Origin: Clostridium sp. CAG:288
GTDB taxonomy: Bacteria > Bacillota_I > Bacilli_A > RFN20 > CAG-288
Length of the DNA stretch: 60,623 bases
Direction: 5' to 3'
Assembly: GCA_000437395.1 (NCBI GenBank)
Contig: FR898176.1
Span: 1-60,623 of the forward strand
Below the pieces are notes generated by a model. The model saw only the letters and a program-made list of their open reading frames with translations. It ran no database searches and had not been told where the DNA came from. Positions 25,419-33,285 of the stretch are shown one piece after another. How positions within the stretch are numbered: position 1 is the stretch's first letter; the number at the start of each line of letters is the position of its first letter. A program made the position numbers and the translations under genes.

Positions 25419-27112
25419 TAGTAGTTCCAAGAACCCTTTCCTGAATCATCATCTTCATAGTAGTCGTCATCATCATAATCATCGTATTCATCATATGAAT
25501 CGACATCTTCGTCTTCTTCTTCATCAAGAGCTCTAAGTTCTTCTTCTGTATAAATTGGCATTGTTGGAACAGCTGGTTCAATTTTCTTGGTAGAGACAAC
25601 TTGTCCTTCTTCACTCTTGTCATTCTTTTTATTGAACTTCTTGCGTGGAGCTTCTTTGCCTTTTTTCTTTTCGTTTTCAATTTGTGCTTCAAGTTCAGCT
25701 AATGAAATCTTAGCTTTAGACTTAATAGCAATCTTTGGTTCAACTGGTTGTTCTTTAACTGGTTCAGTTTCAGCAGCAACTGTTTCTTTAACAGATTCAT
25801 TTTCTTTTGTTTCTGTTTCTGGAGCAACTGTTTCTTCAACTTGTGTTGAAGTTTCATCAACTGGTGTTTCAACTGGAATGAAGTCGACAACTGGTTTATG
25901 CTCTTCAACTGGTTCAATAACAATATCATCATCAGATGCTTCAGCAGATGATAGTCTTTTTAAAGCTTCTTCACGTTTGATATCTTCAATTGTTCTATAG
26001 CTGATCTTGCTAGACATAGCTTCATCTAATTCTTTAACGTCAATTGATAAACCAACTAAACGTGAAGCAAGTCTAACGTTGACACCTTTTTTACCAATAG
26101 CAACTTTAGATTCTTGGTTCTTAACGACAGCTGTTGCTGTATTAGAACCATCATTAGGAAGTCTAATACCTATAACTGAAGCTGGTTTTAATGCTTCAAC
26201 AATGAATAAAGCTGGATTTTCAATATATTTGATAACATCGATTTTTTCGCCTGATAATTGAGCACAAATGTTACGAATTCTATTACCATCTGGACCAATA
26301 CAAGCACCTGTTGGATCGACGTTAGGATTATTTGAATAAACAGCAACTTTAGCTCTTGTTCCTGGTTCACGGCTAACTTTCTTAATAATTACAGTGCCGT
26401 CGTAAACATCGTGAACTTCTTCTTCAAATAATTTGACTAAGAATTCGTTGTTTGCTCTTGTGATCATAAGTTGTGGATTCTTTGATTTTTCTCCAACACT
26501 TTCAAGATAAACTTTAACGTTTTCACCAAGCTTAAATGTTTCACCTGGAATTGAATTTTTAGCACTTAAAACAGCTGTTGTTTTACCAAAGTTTAAAACT
26601 GTATAACCTTTTTCAACTTTTTCAACTTCACCGCTGATTAAGTGACCAATTTGTGAATTAAACTTTTCTAACAAAGCTTTTTTGTTTGCTTCGATCATCT
26701 TTTGCTTAAATGTGTTTGCAACTTTACGAATAAGAAGGCTAGGATCGCCAAGTGTAGTAATATCAACTTCTGTCTTTAATTGATCGCCTATTTGAATGTT
26801 TGGATCAATTTCTCTAGCTTCATCTAATTCGATTTCAACTAAATCGTCTTGTACATCTTCGACGACATTTTTAATATCGAAGAAGTGAATCTTACCACCC
26901 TTTAAGTCCAATGTTGCTTCTGCTAATAAGTCATCAGCATTGTTTGGATCAACAAAATCTTTGTATCCTTTTTCAAAGGATTGACGTAATATTTCTAATG
27001 TTTCCTCTTGTGAAATAGAACGTTCATCTTCAATTGTTGATAAAGCTTCTACCATAGCTTTAACGTCAAATCCACCATCGAATGGCTTATTGACTTCTTT
27101 TTTCTTTCTCAT
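25418..27112 (-). CDS. nusA: Transcription factor NusA with long acidic tail
   Basis: Transcription pausing, termination and antitermination factor. The N-terminal polymerase-binding domain is about 1-130, the S1 domain about 135-205 (GEVEKVEKGYTVLNF) and two KH domains about 210-350 (EPGTRAKVAVYS, DPTGACIGPDG, KVAIGKKGVNVRLA). After about 370 comes an extended low-complexity tail of roughly 190 residues: a Val/Glu/Thr/Pro-rich stretch, a basic KKGKEAP-type patch and then a stretch of mostly Asp, Glu and Tyr ending SGKGSWNY. The KH core is complete; the tail is absent from Bacillus NusA and looks lineage-specific. Confidence 0.95.
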   Translation of the reverse strand: MRKKKEVNKPFDGGFDVKAMVEALSTIEDERSISQEETLEILRQSFEKGYKDFVDPNNADDLLAEATLDLKGGKIHFFDIKNVVEDVQDDLVEIELDEAREIDPNIQIGDQLKTEVDITTLGDPSLLIRKVANTFKQKMIEANKKALLEKFNSQIGHLISGEVEKVEKGYTVLNFGKTTAVLSAKNSIPGETFKLGENVKVYLESVGEKSKNPQLMITRANNEFLVKLFEEEVHDVYDGTVIIKKVSREPGTRAKVAVYSNNPNVDPTGACIGPDGNRIRNICAQLSGEKIDVIKYIENPALFIVEALKPASVIGIRLPNDGSNTATAVVKNQESKVAIGKKGVNVRLASRLVGLSIDVKELDEAMSSKISYRTIEDIKREEALKRLSSAEASDDDIVIEPVEEHKPVVDFIPVETPVDETSTQVEETVAPETETKENESVKETVAAETEPVKEQPVEPKIAIKSKAKISLAELEAQIENEKKKGKEAPRKKFNKKNDKSEEGQVVSTKKIEPAVPTMPIYTEEELRALDEEEDEDVDSYDEYDDYDDDDYYEDDDSGKGSWNY

Positions 27113-27131
27113 GCTTTAATCCTTGTCCTCC

Positions 27132-27596
27132 CTATATTTTGACTCTAAGCTGAGTTTTTAAAACATCTTCTTTTTTAATCGTTACTTTCTTTTTACGACC
27201 TTTTTCAAAATAGTTCAATAAATAGTCATCGTCGTTTATTTCAGTTAACGTTCCTAAATATTGTTGACCATTTTTTAAATCAAACTCCATGTATTGACCA
27301 ATAAAGTAATCTTTATCAGAGTCTAATTCGCTAAGATCAACCTCACGTTCAGCACCAGGTGATGAACAATCTAGGACAAATGGAAATTGGAGCTCTTCAA
27401 TTTCATCAATCATAGGTGAAAACACTTCATTAAACTTTGTAATGTCCAATAGACCTATTCCATCTTTCTTGTCGATAGCAATTCTTAATACTTTATTGCC
27501 ATCTTCATACAGCCATTTTAAATAGACAAATTTGTAGCCAAGCTCCTCAGCAACTTTCTTTGCCATTTCGCTGATTTTTAAATCGATACCTTCCAA
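27132..27596 (-). CDS. rimP: Ribosome maturation factor RimP
   Basis: Needed for 30S subunit maturation, and the usual first gene of the nusA operon. Conserved features are VFSPMIDEIEE, DCSSPGAERE (the D-x-SSPG element) and the C-terminal SH3-like strand pair. Length is 154. The start codon is TTG at 27594-27596, behind AAAGGAGG with a short spacing of about 4 bases; the next ATG would delete the first helix, so TTG is preferred. Confidence 0.92.
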   Translation of the reverse strand: MEGIDLKISEMAKKVAEELGYKFVYLKWLYEDGNKVLRIAIDKKDGIGLLDITKFNEVFSPMIDEIEELQFPFVLDCSSPGAEREVDLSELDSDKDYFIGQYMEFDLKNGQQYLGTLTEINDDDYLLNYFEKGRKKKVTIKKEDVLKTQLRVKI

Positions 27597-27675
27597 AATT
27601 CCTCCTTTAACGAAATAAGAGTGAGCCGAAGCTCACTCTTAAGCGTTTTTAACGATTAAGGTAGACAAATAGACT
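27597..27675 (-). promoter_or_regulatory. rimP-nusA operon leader with UUCG hairpin
   Basis: The 5' leader between the promoter and rimP contains a perfect 10-bp stem (AAGAGTGAGC/GCTCACTCTT, 27617-27640) capped by UUCG on the minus strand, an extra-stable tetraloop. It is not followed by a T-run on the minus strand, so it looks more like a structural or regulatory element than a terminator. It lies 8 bases before the rimP SD. Confidence 0.55.
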
Positions 27676-27685
27676 TTGTCCGATA

Positions 27686-27714
27686 GATATAATAACATAT
27701 ATCGCTAAATTCAA
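27686..27714 (-). promoter_or_regulatory. Promoter of the rimP-nusA-infB operon
   Basis: On the minus strand TTGAAT (27709-27714), a 17-base spacer and TATATC (27686-27691). Expected start near 27680, giving a leader of about 85 bases. Confidence 0.5.
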
Positions 27715-27725
27715 CAAGAAATATA

Positions 27726-28817
27726 TTAATTATCTTTCTTCTCTTTTCTTAAGTATTCTTGCATTAATTCTTCCTCTTCATCATCCTCTGCATCATACTC
27801 ATCTTCAATTTCTCCGACTAACTCTTCAAGTATATCTTCCATAGTTACTATTCCAACTATTTTCTTACTTGAATTTTGAACTAGAGCGATATGAAGTTTT
27901 TCTTTTTGGAACTTTTTAAAAGTAACTGCAATTCTTTGTGTTTCTCTAACAAATAATGGTGTTTTAATTAATGATTCGAGTGAGCAGTTATCCTCAAGGA
28001 GCATTTCGTAAAAATCTTTTTGATATAAGAAACCCAAGCATTCATCAGTGTCATCATCAAAATAAGGTACACGTGAATAATTATTTTCTTCAAACATAGC
28101 TTTAATAGCTTCTAACGATTCACCTTTTCTAGCAAAGACAACGTTATCAATTGGTGTCATTATCTTTTTAACTACGGTATCATCAAATATAATTGATTTT
28201 TGAATTAAATCATGTTCGTTTTGATTTAATACACCTTCATCTTTAATATCTGAAACGATGATTTTAAACTCTTCTTCAGTTAAAGATGGAGCTTTCTTAC
28301 CAATCTTAAATATCTTATTTATAACTATTTTTAAAAGATCAAATAATTTACTTAATGGATAGAATAAATTATAAAAAACAAATAGCGGATATACAGTTAT
28401 CATAGCCATTTTTTCTGGAATTTCTTTAGCAAGGGATTTTGGAGTTATTTCACCAAAAATTAAAACTACAATAGTAAGAACAATTGTCGAAACTGTCGGA
28501 CCACTTGACGATCCGAAAAGTTGTGTAAACAAAAGCGTACTAATAGTAGCTGCTGCGATGTTAACAATGTTATTTCCAATAAGAAGAGTGGTTAAAACTC
28601 TATCGTATTTTTCTGATAGTTTAAGTGCCAATTTAGCTGATTTCTTTGTCTCAGCTAGTTTTTTTAATCTCGCGTGATTTAAGCTTGTAAATGCTGTTTC
28701 TGTACCCGAGAAAAAAGCTGAGCAAAAAATTAAAATGAATAAAACAATTAGTAGAGGTACAAATGTCGGCTCAATGTTTTGTACTAATGATATATACGAA
28801 TTACTAGGATCGTCCAT
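27726..28817 (-). CDS. CNNM/CorC-type membrane protein with CBS pair
   Basis: Membrane protein of 363 residues. A CNNM (DUF21) domain lies at about 15-190 with the signature FCSAFFSGTETAF and four membrane segments. Two CBS domains follow at about 205-330. The family handles Mg2+ or other divalent-cation export. The protein ends in a highly acidic tail (DDEEEEL) in place of the usual CorC_HlyC transporter-associated domain. The longest frame starts at TTG 28844, but ATG at 28817 begins closer to the hydrophobic segment and lies downstream of AAGGAAGGTGG, so I choose it. Confidence 0.88.
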   Translation of the reverse strand: MDDPSNSYISLVQNIEPTFVPLLIVLFILIFCSAFFSGTETAFTSLNHARLKKLAETKKSAKLALKLSEKYDRVLTTLLIGNNIVNIAAATISTLLFTQLFGSSSGPTVSTIVLTIVVLIFGEITPKSLAKEIPEKMAMITVYPLFVFYNLFYPLSKLFDLLKIVINKIFKIGKKAPSLTEEEFKIIVSDIKDEGVLNQNEHDLIQKSIIFDDTVVKKIMTPIDNVVFARKGESLEAIKAMFEENNYSRVPYFDDDTDECLGFLYQKDFYEMLLEDNCSLESLIKTPLFVRETQRIAVTFKKFQKEKLHIALVQNSSKKIVGIVTMEDILEELVGEIEDEYDAEDDEEEELMQEYLRKEKKDN

Positions 28818-28956
28818 AAAGGGGGATGACCACCTTCCTTTCAATTGTTTATTAGTATAAATAAATTATGCTAATTATGTCAATATTATGAGCTAAAATT
28901 ATTTGTTTTGAAAAAATCATTATTTGCATTATAAAAATAATAATATTCTTACAAAT

Positions 28957-28988
28957 TAAAAGGCAAGATTATTTTCTCTTGCCTTTTA
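28957..28988 (-). terminator. Terminator of the OB-fold lipoprotein gene
   Basis: AAAAGGCAAGA pairs with TCTTGCCTTTT around an 8-base AT loop, with T-rich sequence on either side. It lies 6 bases beyond the stop codon at 28994. Confidence 0.75.
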
Positions 28989-28993
28989 TTTAG

Positions 28994-31120
28994 TTATTTA
29001 GTTGTGTATTTACCAAGATTAACAATTTTATTTCCTGTACTATCAGTTAAAGATAAGATGTTGCACTTGTAGAAACTTTTCTTGTTCCAGTTACAAAGAG
29101 CAATTTCTAAAGTAACTTCTTGATCGAAATAAGCTTGTGCCCAATCATATTCTTTACCACTATTTGTATAGCACATGATGGATGTTTCACCTACATAAAT
29201 TTTAACTGTTGAAGATCTTGTTCCTGCGGTCTTTTTAATTGAAGCTTTAACAACATAAACTTTATCTGTTGCATTTTCTGTTGTAGGAATATCGCTTAAA
29301 TCAGCTATAGTCTTTGTTGAATCAAATGAAGCTGTTGAATAGTCGTGTTTACCATATAAGTTTGCAACAATTTCACAACTTGTTAAACTAATTGTTCCAA
29401 CAGTATTTTTTTCAGCATCAGCACCATATTGATCGCGTTTACCTTTAATAATCAATTCGTTACCATATTCGATTTCTGATAAAGCATCTGCAGGAAGAAT
29501 AACAGGGATTGCTCCAGTATCATCAATTAAATAGAAACCTACTTTATTAACTAATGAAGGACCAGCAACACCTTTAACTGTAACAAATTCATCAACAGTA
29601 CTTTCAATTGCTTCTTTAACTGTTAAAGCGTTTACATCAACAGGTTTAGTAACATTAATAGTTAATGTTTTACTGAAACTATTTGTTGCGTATTCAACTT
29701 TAATTGTAACTTCAGCAGTACCATTATTCTTTGCGTGCATTACATATTTTCCATCTTCTGTTGCAAAGTAGATAGAATCGGTGTTACTTGAAGTATAAGT
29801 TACTGTAGCATTTTCAAAATTAAGAATGTCTGATGAAACACTTGTTGGCAATTCTAAGACAGGATCACCTGTATAAGAATCCTTTAATAAATCTTTAACG
29901 TTATATTCATAAACAAATTCTGGAATATTAGCTTCATCAAATTTAAAGTTATCATAAGAAACACTAATTGGTACAAAACGCCAGAAGCAACCTGTAGATG
30001 TACTCTTAGCATTAATTGCTGTCATATAAACAGTGCAAATCTTTTGATCAAATTCATCTAACCAAGAAAAATCTGAACCACTACATTGTGTGTATGCGTA
30101 TGATCCTGTAACACCATCTAAATCGTTAATGTAATAGTTAACAAAGCTAGCGCCTTTGTTTTTCTTAATATAAGCTGTTGTTTTGTAAATAATATTTGAA
30201 ATATCTGTCGTTACTGGTGTATTAACAATCTCTTTAACTGTCCTTTCAGTAATCCAGCTTTTATCAAAATCGCTTGTGCCTTTATCATTACTTAAAATTG
30301 TAGCTTCTGATAATTGTGTTGATCCTTTATAACCAAATTTTTCAGCACTATCCATTTCTTTATCTAAAATCCATGAATCTCTATTACCAGCAATTCTAAT
30401 TTTATTACCGATAGATACATCATTCGCCACTTTACTATCGTAGACATAAATTGATGATGTTGAGTCGATGACATAGAAACCATTTGGATTCATGCCCATT
30501 GAATAGGTAATTCTTGCAACAACACCTTCTACAATAACTTTAGAACCTTTAGCAGCATTACGAGCTTCAGCGATTGTCATTGATGTATAATCTTTTTCAT
30601 CAAATGGTTTGTTCTCATGAATCAAACCAACAATCCAACCACTTTTAACTTCCATTGATCCATTAAAATTTTGAAGTGTTGAATAAAGAACAATTTCATC
30701 ACCAACTTCTGGTTTAATATCTAATTCGCTAAATCTTTTAACGCCATCAAAATCGTAAGATCCATAGACAACTATCGATCCTGTTCCATCAGAAATTGTC
30801 ATTTGTCCATAGTTATAATTTGTTATTTCAGTAACTTTACCATAAATGAAATATCTTTCAGTTGTTGCTGTTGTATTTGCTTCAGCAATTTTAAGAGCTT
30901 CAGCAACTGTAATACAATTGAAAGCTTCTTTAAGATTACCTTCTCTAACAACACCTGTAATAGTTGTTGAAGAACTTGTTGGAGTATTTGTAGAACTAAC
31001 TACTGAAGAACTTGTTGTAGTACTACTAATTGGAGTAGTTGAAGATTGGCCAGTTTTACCACAACCAGTAAGGAGGAGTAAGAATGTTGCGCTTAAGACG
31101 CCTAAAGATTTTTTATTCAT
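28994..31120 (-). CDS. Large lipoprotein with OB-fold-like and Ig-like domains
   Basis: Secreted lipoprotein of 708 residues. Signal and lipobox LLLLTGC come first, then a Ser/Thr-rich linker of about 35 residues. Two related segments follow that read like OB-fold domains of the YhcR/DUF5689 kind: ITVAEALKIAEA ... YGKVTEI ... TISDGTGSIVVYG and MTIAEARNAAKG ... VEGVVARI ... YVIDSTSSIYVYD. An Ig-like stretch ends in TAEVTIKVEYATNSFSK, and a third OB-like segment follows (LTVKEAIE ... VKGVAGP ... YLIDDTGAIPVI). SD AAAGG precedes ATG at 31120 by 6 bases; earlier in-frame starts have no SD. Possible roles are nucleic-acid or polysaccharide binding at the surface; not established. Confidence 0.75.
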   Translation of the reverse strand: MNKKSLGVLSATFLLLLTGCGKTGQSSTTPISSTTTSSSVVSSTNTPTSSSTTITGVVREGNLKEAFNCITVAEALKIAEANTTATTERYFIYGKVTEITNYNYGQMTISDGTGSIVVYGSYDFDGVKRFSELDIKPEVGDEIVLYSTLQNFNGSMEVKSGWIVGLIHENKPFDEKDYTSMTIAEARNAAKGSKVIVEGVVARITYSMGMNPNGFYVIDSTSSIYVYDSKVANDVSIGNKIRIAGNRDSWILDKEMDSAEKFGYKGSTQLSEATILSNDKGTSDFDKSWITERTVKEIVNTPVTTDISNIIYKTTAYIKKNKGASFVNYYINDLDGVTGSYAYTQCSGSDFSWLDEFDQKICTVYMTAINAKSTSTGCFWRFVPISVSYDNFKFDEANIPEFVYEYNVKDLLKDSYTGDPVLELPTSVSSDILNFENATVTYTSSNTDSIYFATEDGKYVMHAKNNGTAEVTIKVEYATNSFSKTLTINVTKPVDVNALTVKEAIESTVDEFVTVKGVAGPSLVNKVGFYLIDDTGAIPVILPADALSEIEYGNELIIKGKRDQYGADAEKNTVGTISLTSCEIVANLYGKHDYSTASFDSTKTIADLSDIPTTENATDKVYVVKASIKKTAGTRSSTVKIYVGETSIMCYTNSGKEYDWAQAYFDQEVTLEIALCNWNKKSFYKCNILSLTDSTGNKIVNLGKYTTK

Positions 31121-31336
31121 TTTATACCTTTCCATCAAAATAAAAACACCAGTCCTTAAATGATAATTTTCAAAAAACTAACTGTTAATTTTTTGACATT
31201 TATCAATATAAATGCGGGGTGTCTGTTTTTTATTTCGATATATGGAAGTTTCCTTCCACTTCTAATTATAACTAGATAATTTTATTTTGCAAGGCTTAAA
31301 TACTTAATTTTAATTTCTTACAATTCATATACAATT
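31121..31336. other. Intergenic region, promoter not clear
   Basis: Between the OB-fold lipoprotein and the prepilin terminator. It holds a short hairpin (TGGAAG-gaaa-CTTCCA on the minus strand, near 31233-31248) with no T-run and a GC-rich patch (ACACCCCGC on the minus strand). I see no gene and no convincing -35/-10 pair. Confidence 0.3.
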
Positions 31337-31380
31337 TAAAAATAGTTGCAAATAGCCCATATAAGTTATTCGCAACTATA
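31337..31380 (-). terminator. Terminator of the prepilin-like gene
   Basis: On the minus strand ATAGTTGCGAATA pairs with TATTTGCAACTAT (one mismatch) around a 12-base loop, followed by TTTTTAAA. It lies 17 bases beyond the stop. Confidence 0.75.
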
Positions 31381-31396
31381 ATTTGCTTAATTTAGA

Positions 31397-33001
31397 TTAG
31401 GCTTTAACTACTGTGTAAATATCTTCTTGATTTACTGTATTTTTAGTTACTTTATATCCATTAGCAACATATGTTGTATTTTCACCTTCTGGATTTGCTG
31501 ACGGATCAAATTTAATAAATGATCCACCATATATTGAAATAGAAGCTGTACCATTTTTAAATGCAGCATCTATGATATTTACAACATATTTTGAATATTG
31601 AGGTACTACTGATTTACATGTTGGTGCTAAATCAAAATAACCATCTCTAATTACTAAAGAACCTTTTTGCACTTGAACTGCAGTTAAGGCTCCATAGAAA
31701 TTTCCGTTTAAGATTTCAACAGAAGCATCTTTACCATTAATATTTATGCCATAAACTTGTTCATTTTGAGCTTCACAATTAAAAGTTCCGTTTCCAAAAA
31801 TTGTTAATTTGCCTGAAAGAACAGCAAAAATAACTGGGGTTGCTTTGCCAAAAGATTGTCCTTCTTTAACTCCAATTGTTTTATCATTCATGTCCAAATT
31901 CACACTAGAGCTGATTGAAATATATGGAATTAATGTACTAACTGTTTTATCAGCAATTACTGGTGTAATGTAAATATTTTCTAACAATTTAGCATTAATT
32001 GTCTTATTTGAATCTTTTGTATATTCTTCTAGTGCCTTTAGTTGTGAATTATTAACAATTAAGAAAGGAAACGCTTCAGATCCATCACCACCTGCAAATG
32101 GTGAATTTTCTATAACTTCAATTGTTTTTTTTGAATCAACTTTTGTTGTAGAGTTATTATTTGTGACTTTGTCATAATAATTACTATCAGTTGCAACAAT
32201 AGATGAAACTGTTGAATTAGCACTAATTGTTGCTGTAACATCTGCACTAGCAATAATGACATTACTAACTACTCCAGAATCTTCAACAACAACATTTCCT
32301 TTTTTAGCAACTATATCTCCTAAAACAACACCAAACTCATGGTAGGAATGAGGTGCGACTGCATCAACAACTATTTTATCAGCTTTTGCATAGTGTCTAA
32401 CACTATCAGTATCGGCATCAATATTTAATGTTCCACCATTAGTTCTGATGGTTACATCTTTTGCTTCTGTTGTTTTACTATAGTTAACAACATCAACATT
32501 GGTGTTTTCACCAACATCAAGACCAGTTGTGATGTTAAGAGTACTATCACCTTTATAATCTGGCATTAAGTATACTGAATATCCAGTATTTTCTGTTACA
32601 GAATATGAACTAGCAATCAACCAGTTTAAATTGGCTGTGCTCGAAAGTTTACCTGTAACCAATTCTTTACTTTCATTTAATAAAGCAAACTCATTTGCTT
32701 CACTGTTCCAAGCTATTAAATACTTTGATGTTAATGGCTTTAACTTTGCAACATTAATTCCTTGTTCTTCTACATAACCGATAGCTTCAGTTGCTGTTTC
32801 TGGTTTAGATCCTGTTTCTGTTTCTTTAGCTTTTAATATAGTATTAAGTTGTGATACTAAAGCTTTATCACCTGAAACGTTTGCTTTCTTAGTAAATCCA
32901 AAATAGCCTACAACTGAGACTGTCGACAAAACTGCAATAATAGCAATAACGACTACAAGTTCAACTAACGTGAACCCTTTTTTAGCCTTTTTTAATTTCA
33001 T
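31397..33001 (-). CDS. Large prepilin-like surface protein with beta-helix-like body
   Basis: The N-terminus KKAKKGFTLVELVVVIAII is a textbook type IV prepilin/pseudopilin motif: processing before the Phe after Gly9, Glu at mature position 5, then a hydrophobic assembly helix. Ordinary pilins are about 100-200 residues; this one has 534. After a pilin-like head (to about 130) comes a long body rich in Ser, Thr, Val, Asn and Gly. It has short strand-like repeats (LNIDADTDSV, VVLGDIVAKKGNVVVED, LTIFGNGTFNCEAQ, VEILNGNFYGAL, LVIRDGYFDL) resembling a right-handed beta-helix, as in pectate-lyase-like adhesins. SD AGGAGG is 10 bases before ATG. The promoter has a G9 tract in its spacer. Probably a surface-displayed pilus-like or adhesin subunit; the assembly genes are not in this window. 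Confidence 0.85.
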   Translation of the reverse strand: MKLKKAKKGFTLVELVVVIAIIAVLSTVSVVGYFGFTKKANVSGDKALVSQLNTILKAKETETGSKPETATEAIGYVEEQGINVAKLKPLTSKYLIAWNSEANEFALLNESKELVTGKLSSTANLNWLIASSYSVTENTGYSVYLMPDYKGDSTLNITTGLDVGENTNVDVVNYSKTTEAKDVTIRTNGGTLNIDADTDSVRHYAKADKIVVDAVAPHSYHEFGVVLGDIVAKKGNVVVEDSGVVSNVIIASADVTATISANSTVSSIVATDSNYYDKVTNNNSTTKVDSKKTIEVIENSPFAGGDGSEAFPFLIVNNSQLKALEEYTKDSNKTINAKLLENIYITPVIADKTVSTLIPYISISSSVNLDMNDKTIGVKEGQSFGKATPVIFAVLSGKLTIFGNGTFNCEAQNEQVYGININGKDASVEILNGNFYGALTAVQVQKGSLVIRDGYFDLAPTCKSVVPQYSKYVVNIIDAAFKNGTASISIYGGSFIKFDPSANPEGENTTYVANGYKVTKNTVNQEDIYTVVKA

Positions 33002-33028
33002 AAGACTAATATCCTCCTTTTCGCCTAA

Positions 33029-33058
33029 ATTTTACCCCCCCCCGCATGTGATTGTCAA
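33029..33058 (-). promoter_or_regulatory. Promoter of the prepilin-like gene, spacer contains G9
   Basis: On the minus strand a perfect -35 TTGACA (33053-33058), an 18-base spacer (ATCACATGC then nine G) and -10 TAAAAT (33029-33034) that abuts the G run. Start expected near 33022, about 21 bases before the ATG. Gain or loss of one or more G by slipped-strand synthesis would change the spacer (8 G gives the optimal 17), so expression is likely to switch or step. Confidence 0.8.
33035..33043. repeat. Homopolymer C9/G9 tract in a promoter spacer
   Basis: Nine C on the plus strand, between the -10 and -35 of the prepilin-like gene. It is the only G/C run of this length I see in the window, and it lies in an otherwise AT-rich intergenic region. 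It is a candidate contingency (phase-variation) repeat. Confidence 0.9.
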
Positions 33059-33267
33059 CAATTATTAGAACACAATTCAAAATTTAATTTCTTTTTTTAC
33101 TGCTGTTAATAAAGTAGACACTATTTTATTTTTTTCTGACAACAAATAAGGTTAGGAAGTGCATTAAAATATATATGTTCAACTTAAAAATTATGCTTAT
33201 AAAAAATTCGACTATTTTTTAAAGAATTGCAATAATTTATTTTTTACTATTTTAAAGCTAACATATT

Positions 33268-33276
33268 TGTTAAAAT
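33268..33276 (+). promoter_or_regulatory. Extended -10 of a probable leaderless rnhC mRNA
   Basis: TGtTAAAAT ends 9 bases before the rnhC ATG, and no Shine-Dalgarno lies between, so the mRNA probably starts at or next to the ATG. Confidence 0.45.
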
Positions 33277-33285
33277 AATATAGAT

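Noticed and set aside
25402..26370. Long antisense frames across nusA
   Set aside because: They arise from the repetitive acidic tail and KH region, have Leu/Lys/Gln or Ser/Thr-rich composition, lack SD and overlap a clear gene.
27617..27640. Hairpin as terminator of the CNNM gene's upstream neighbour on the minus strand
   Set aside because: No T-run follows on the minus strand; only the plus strand has a distant T5.
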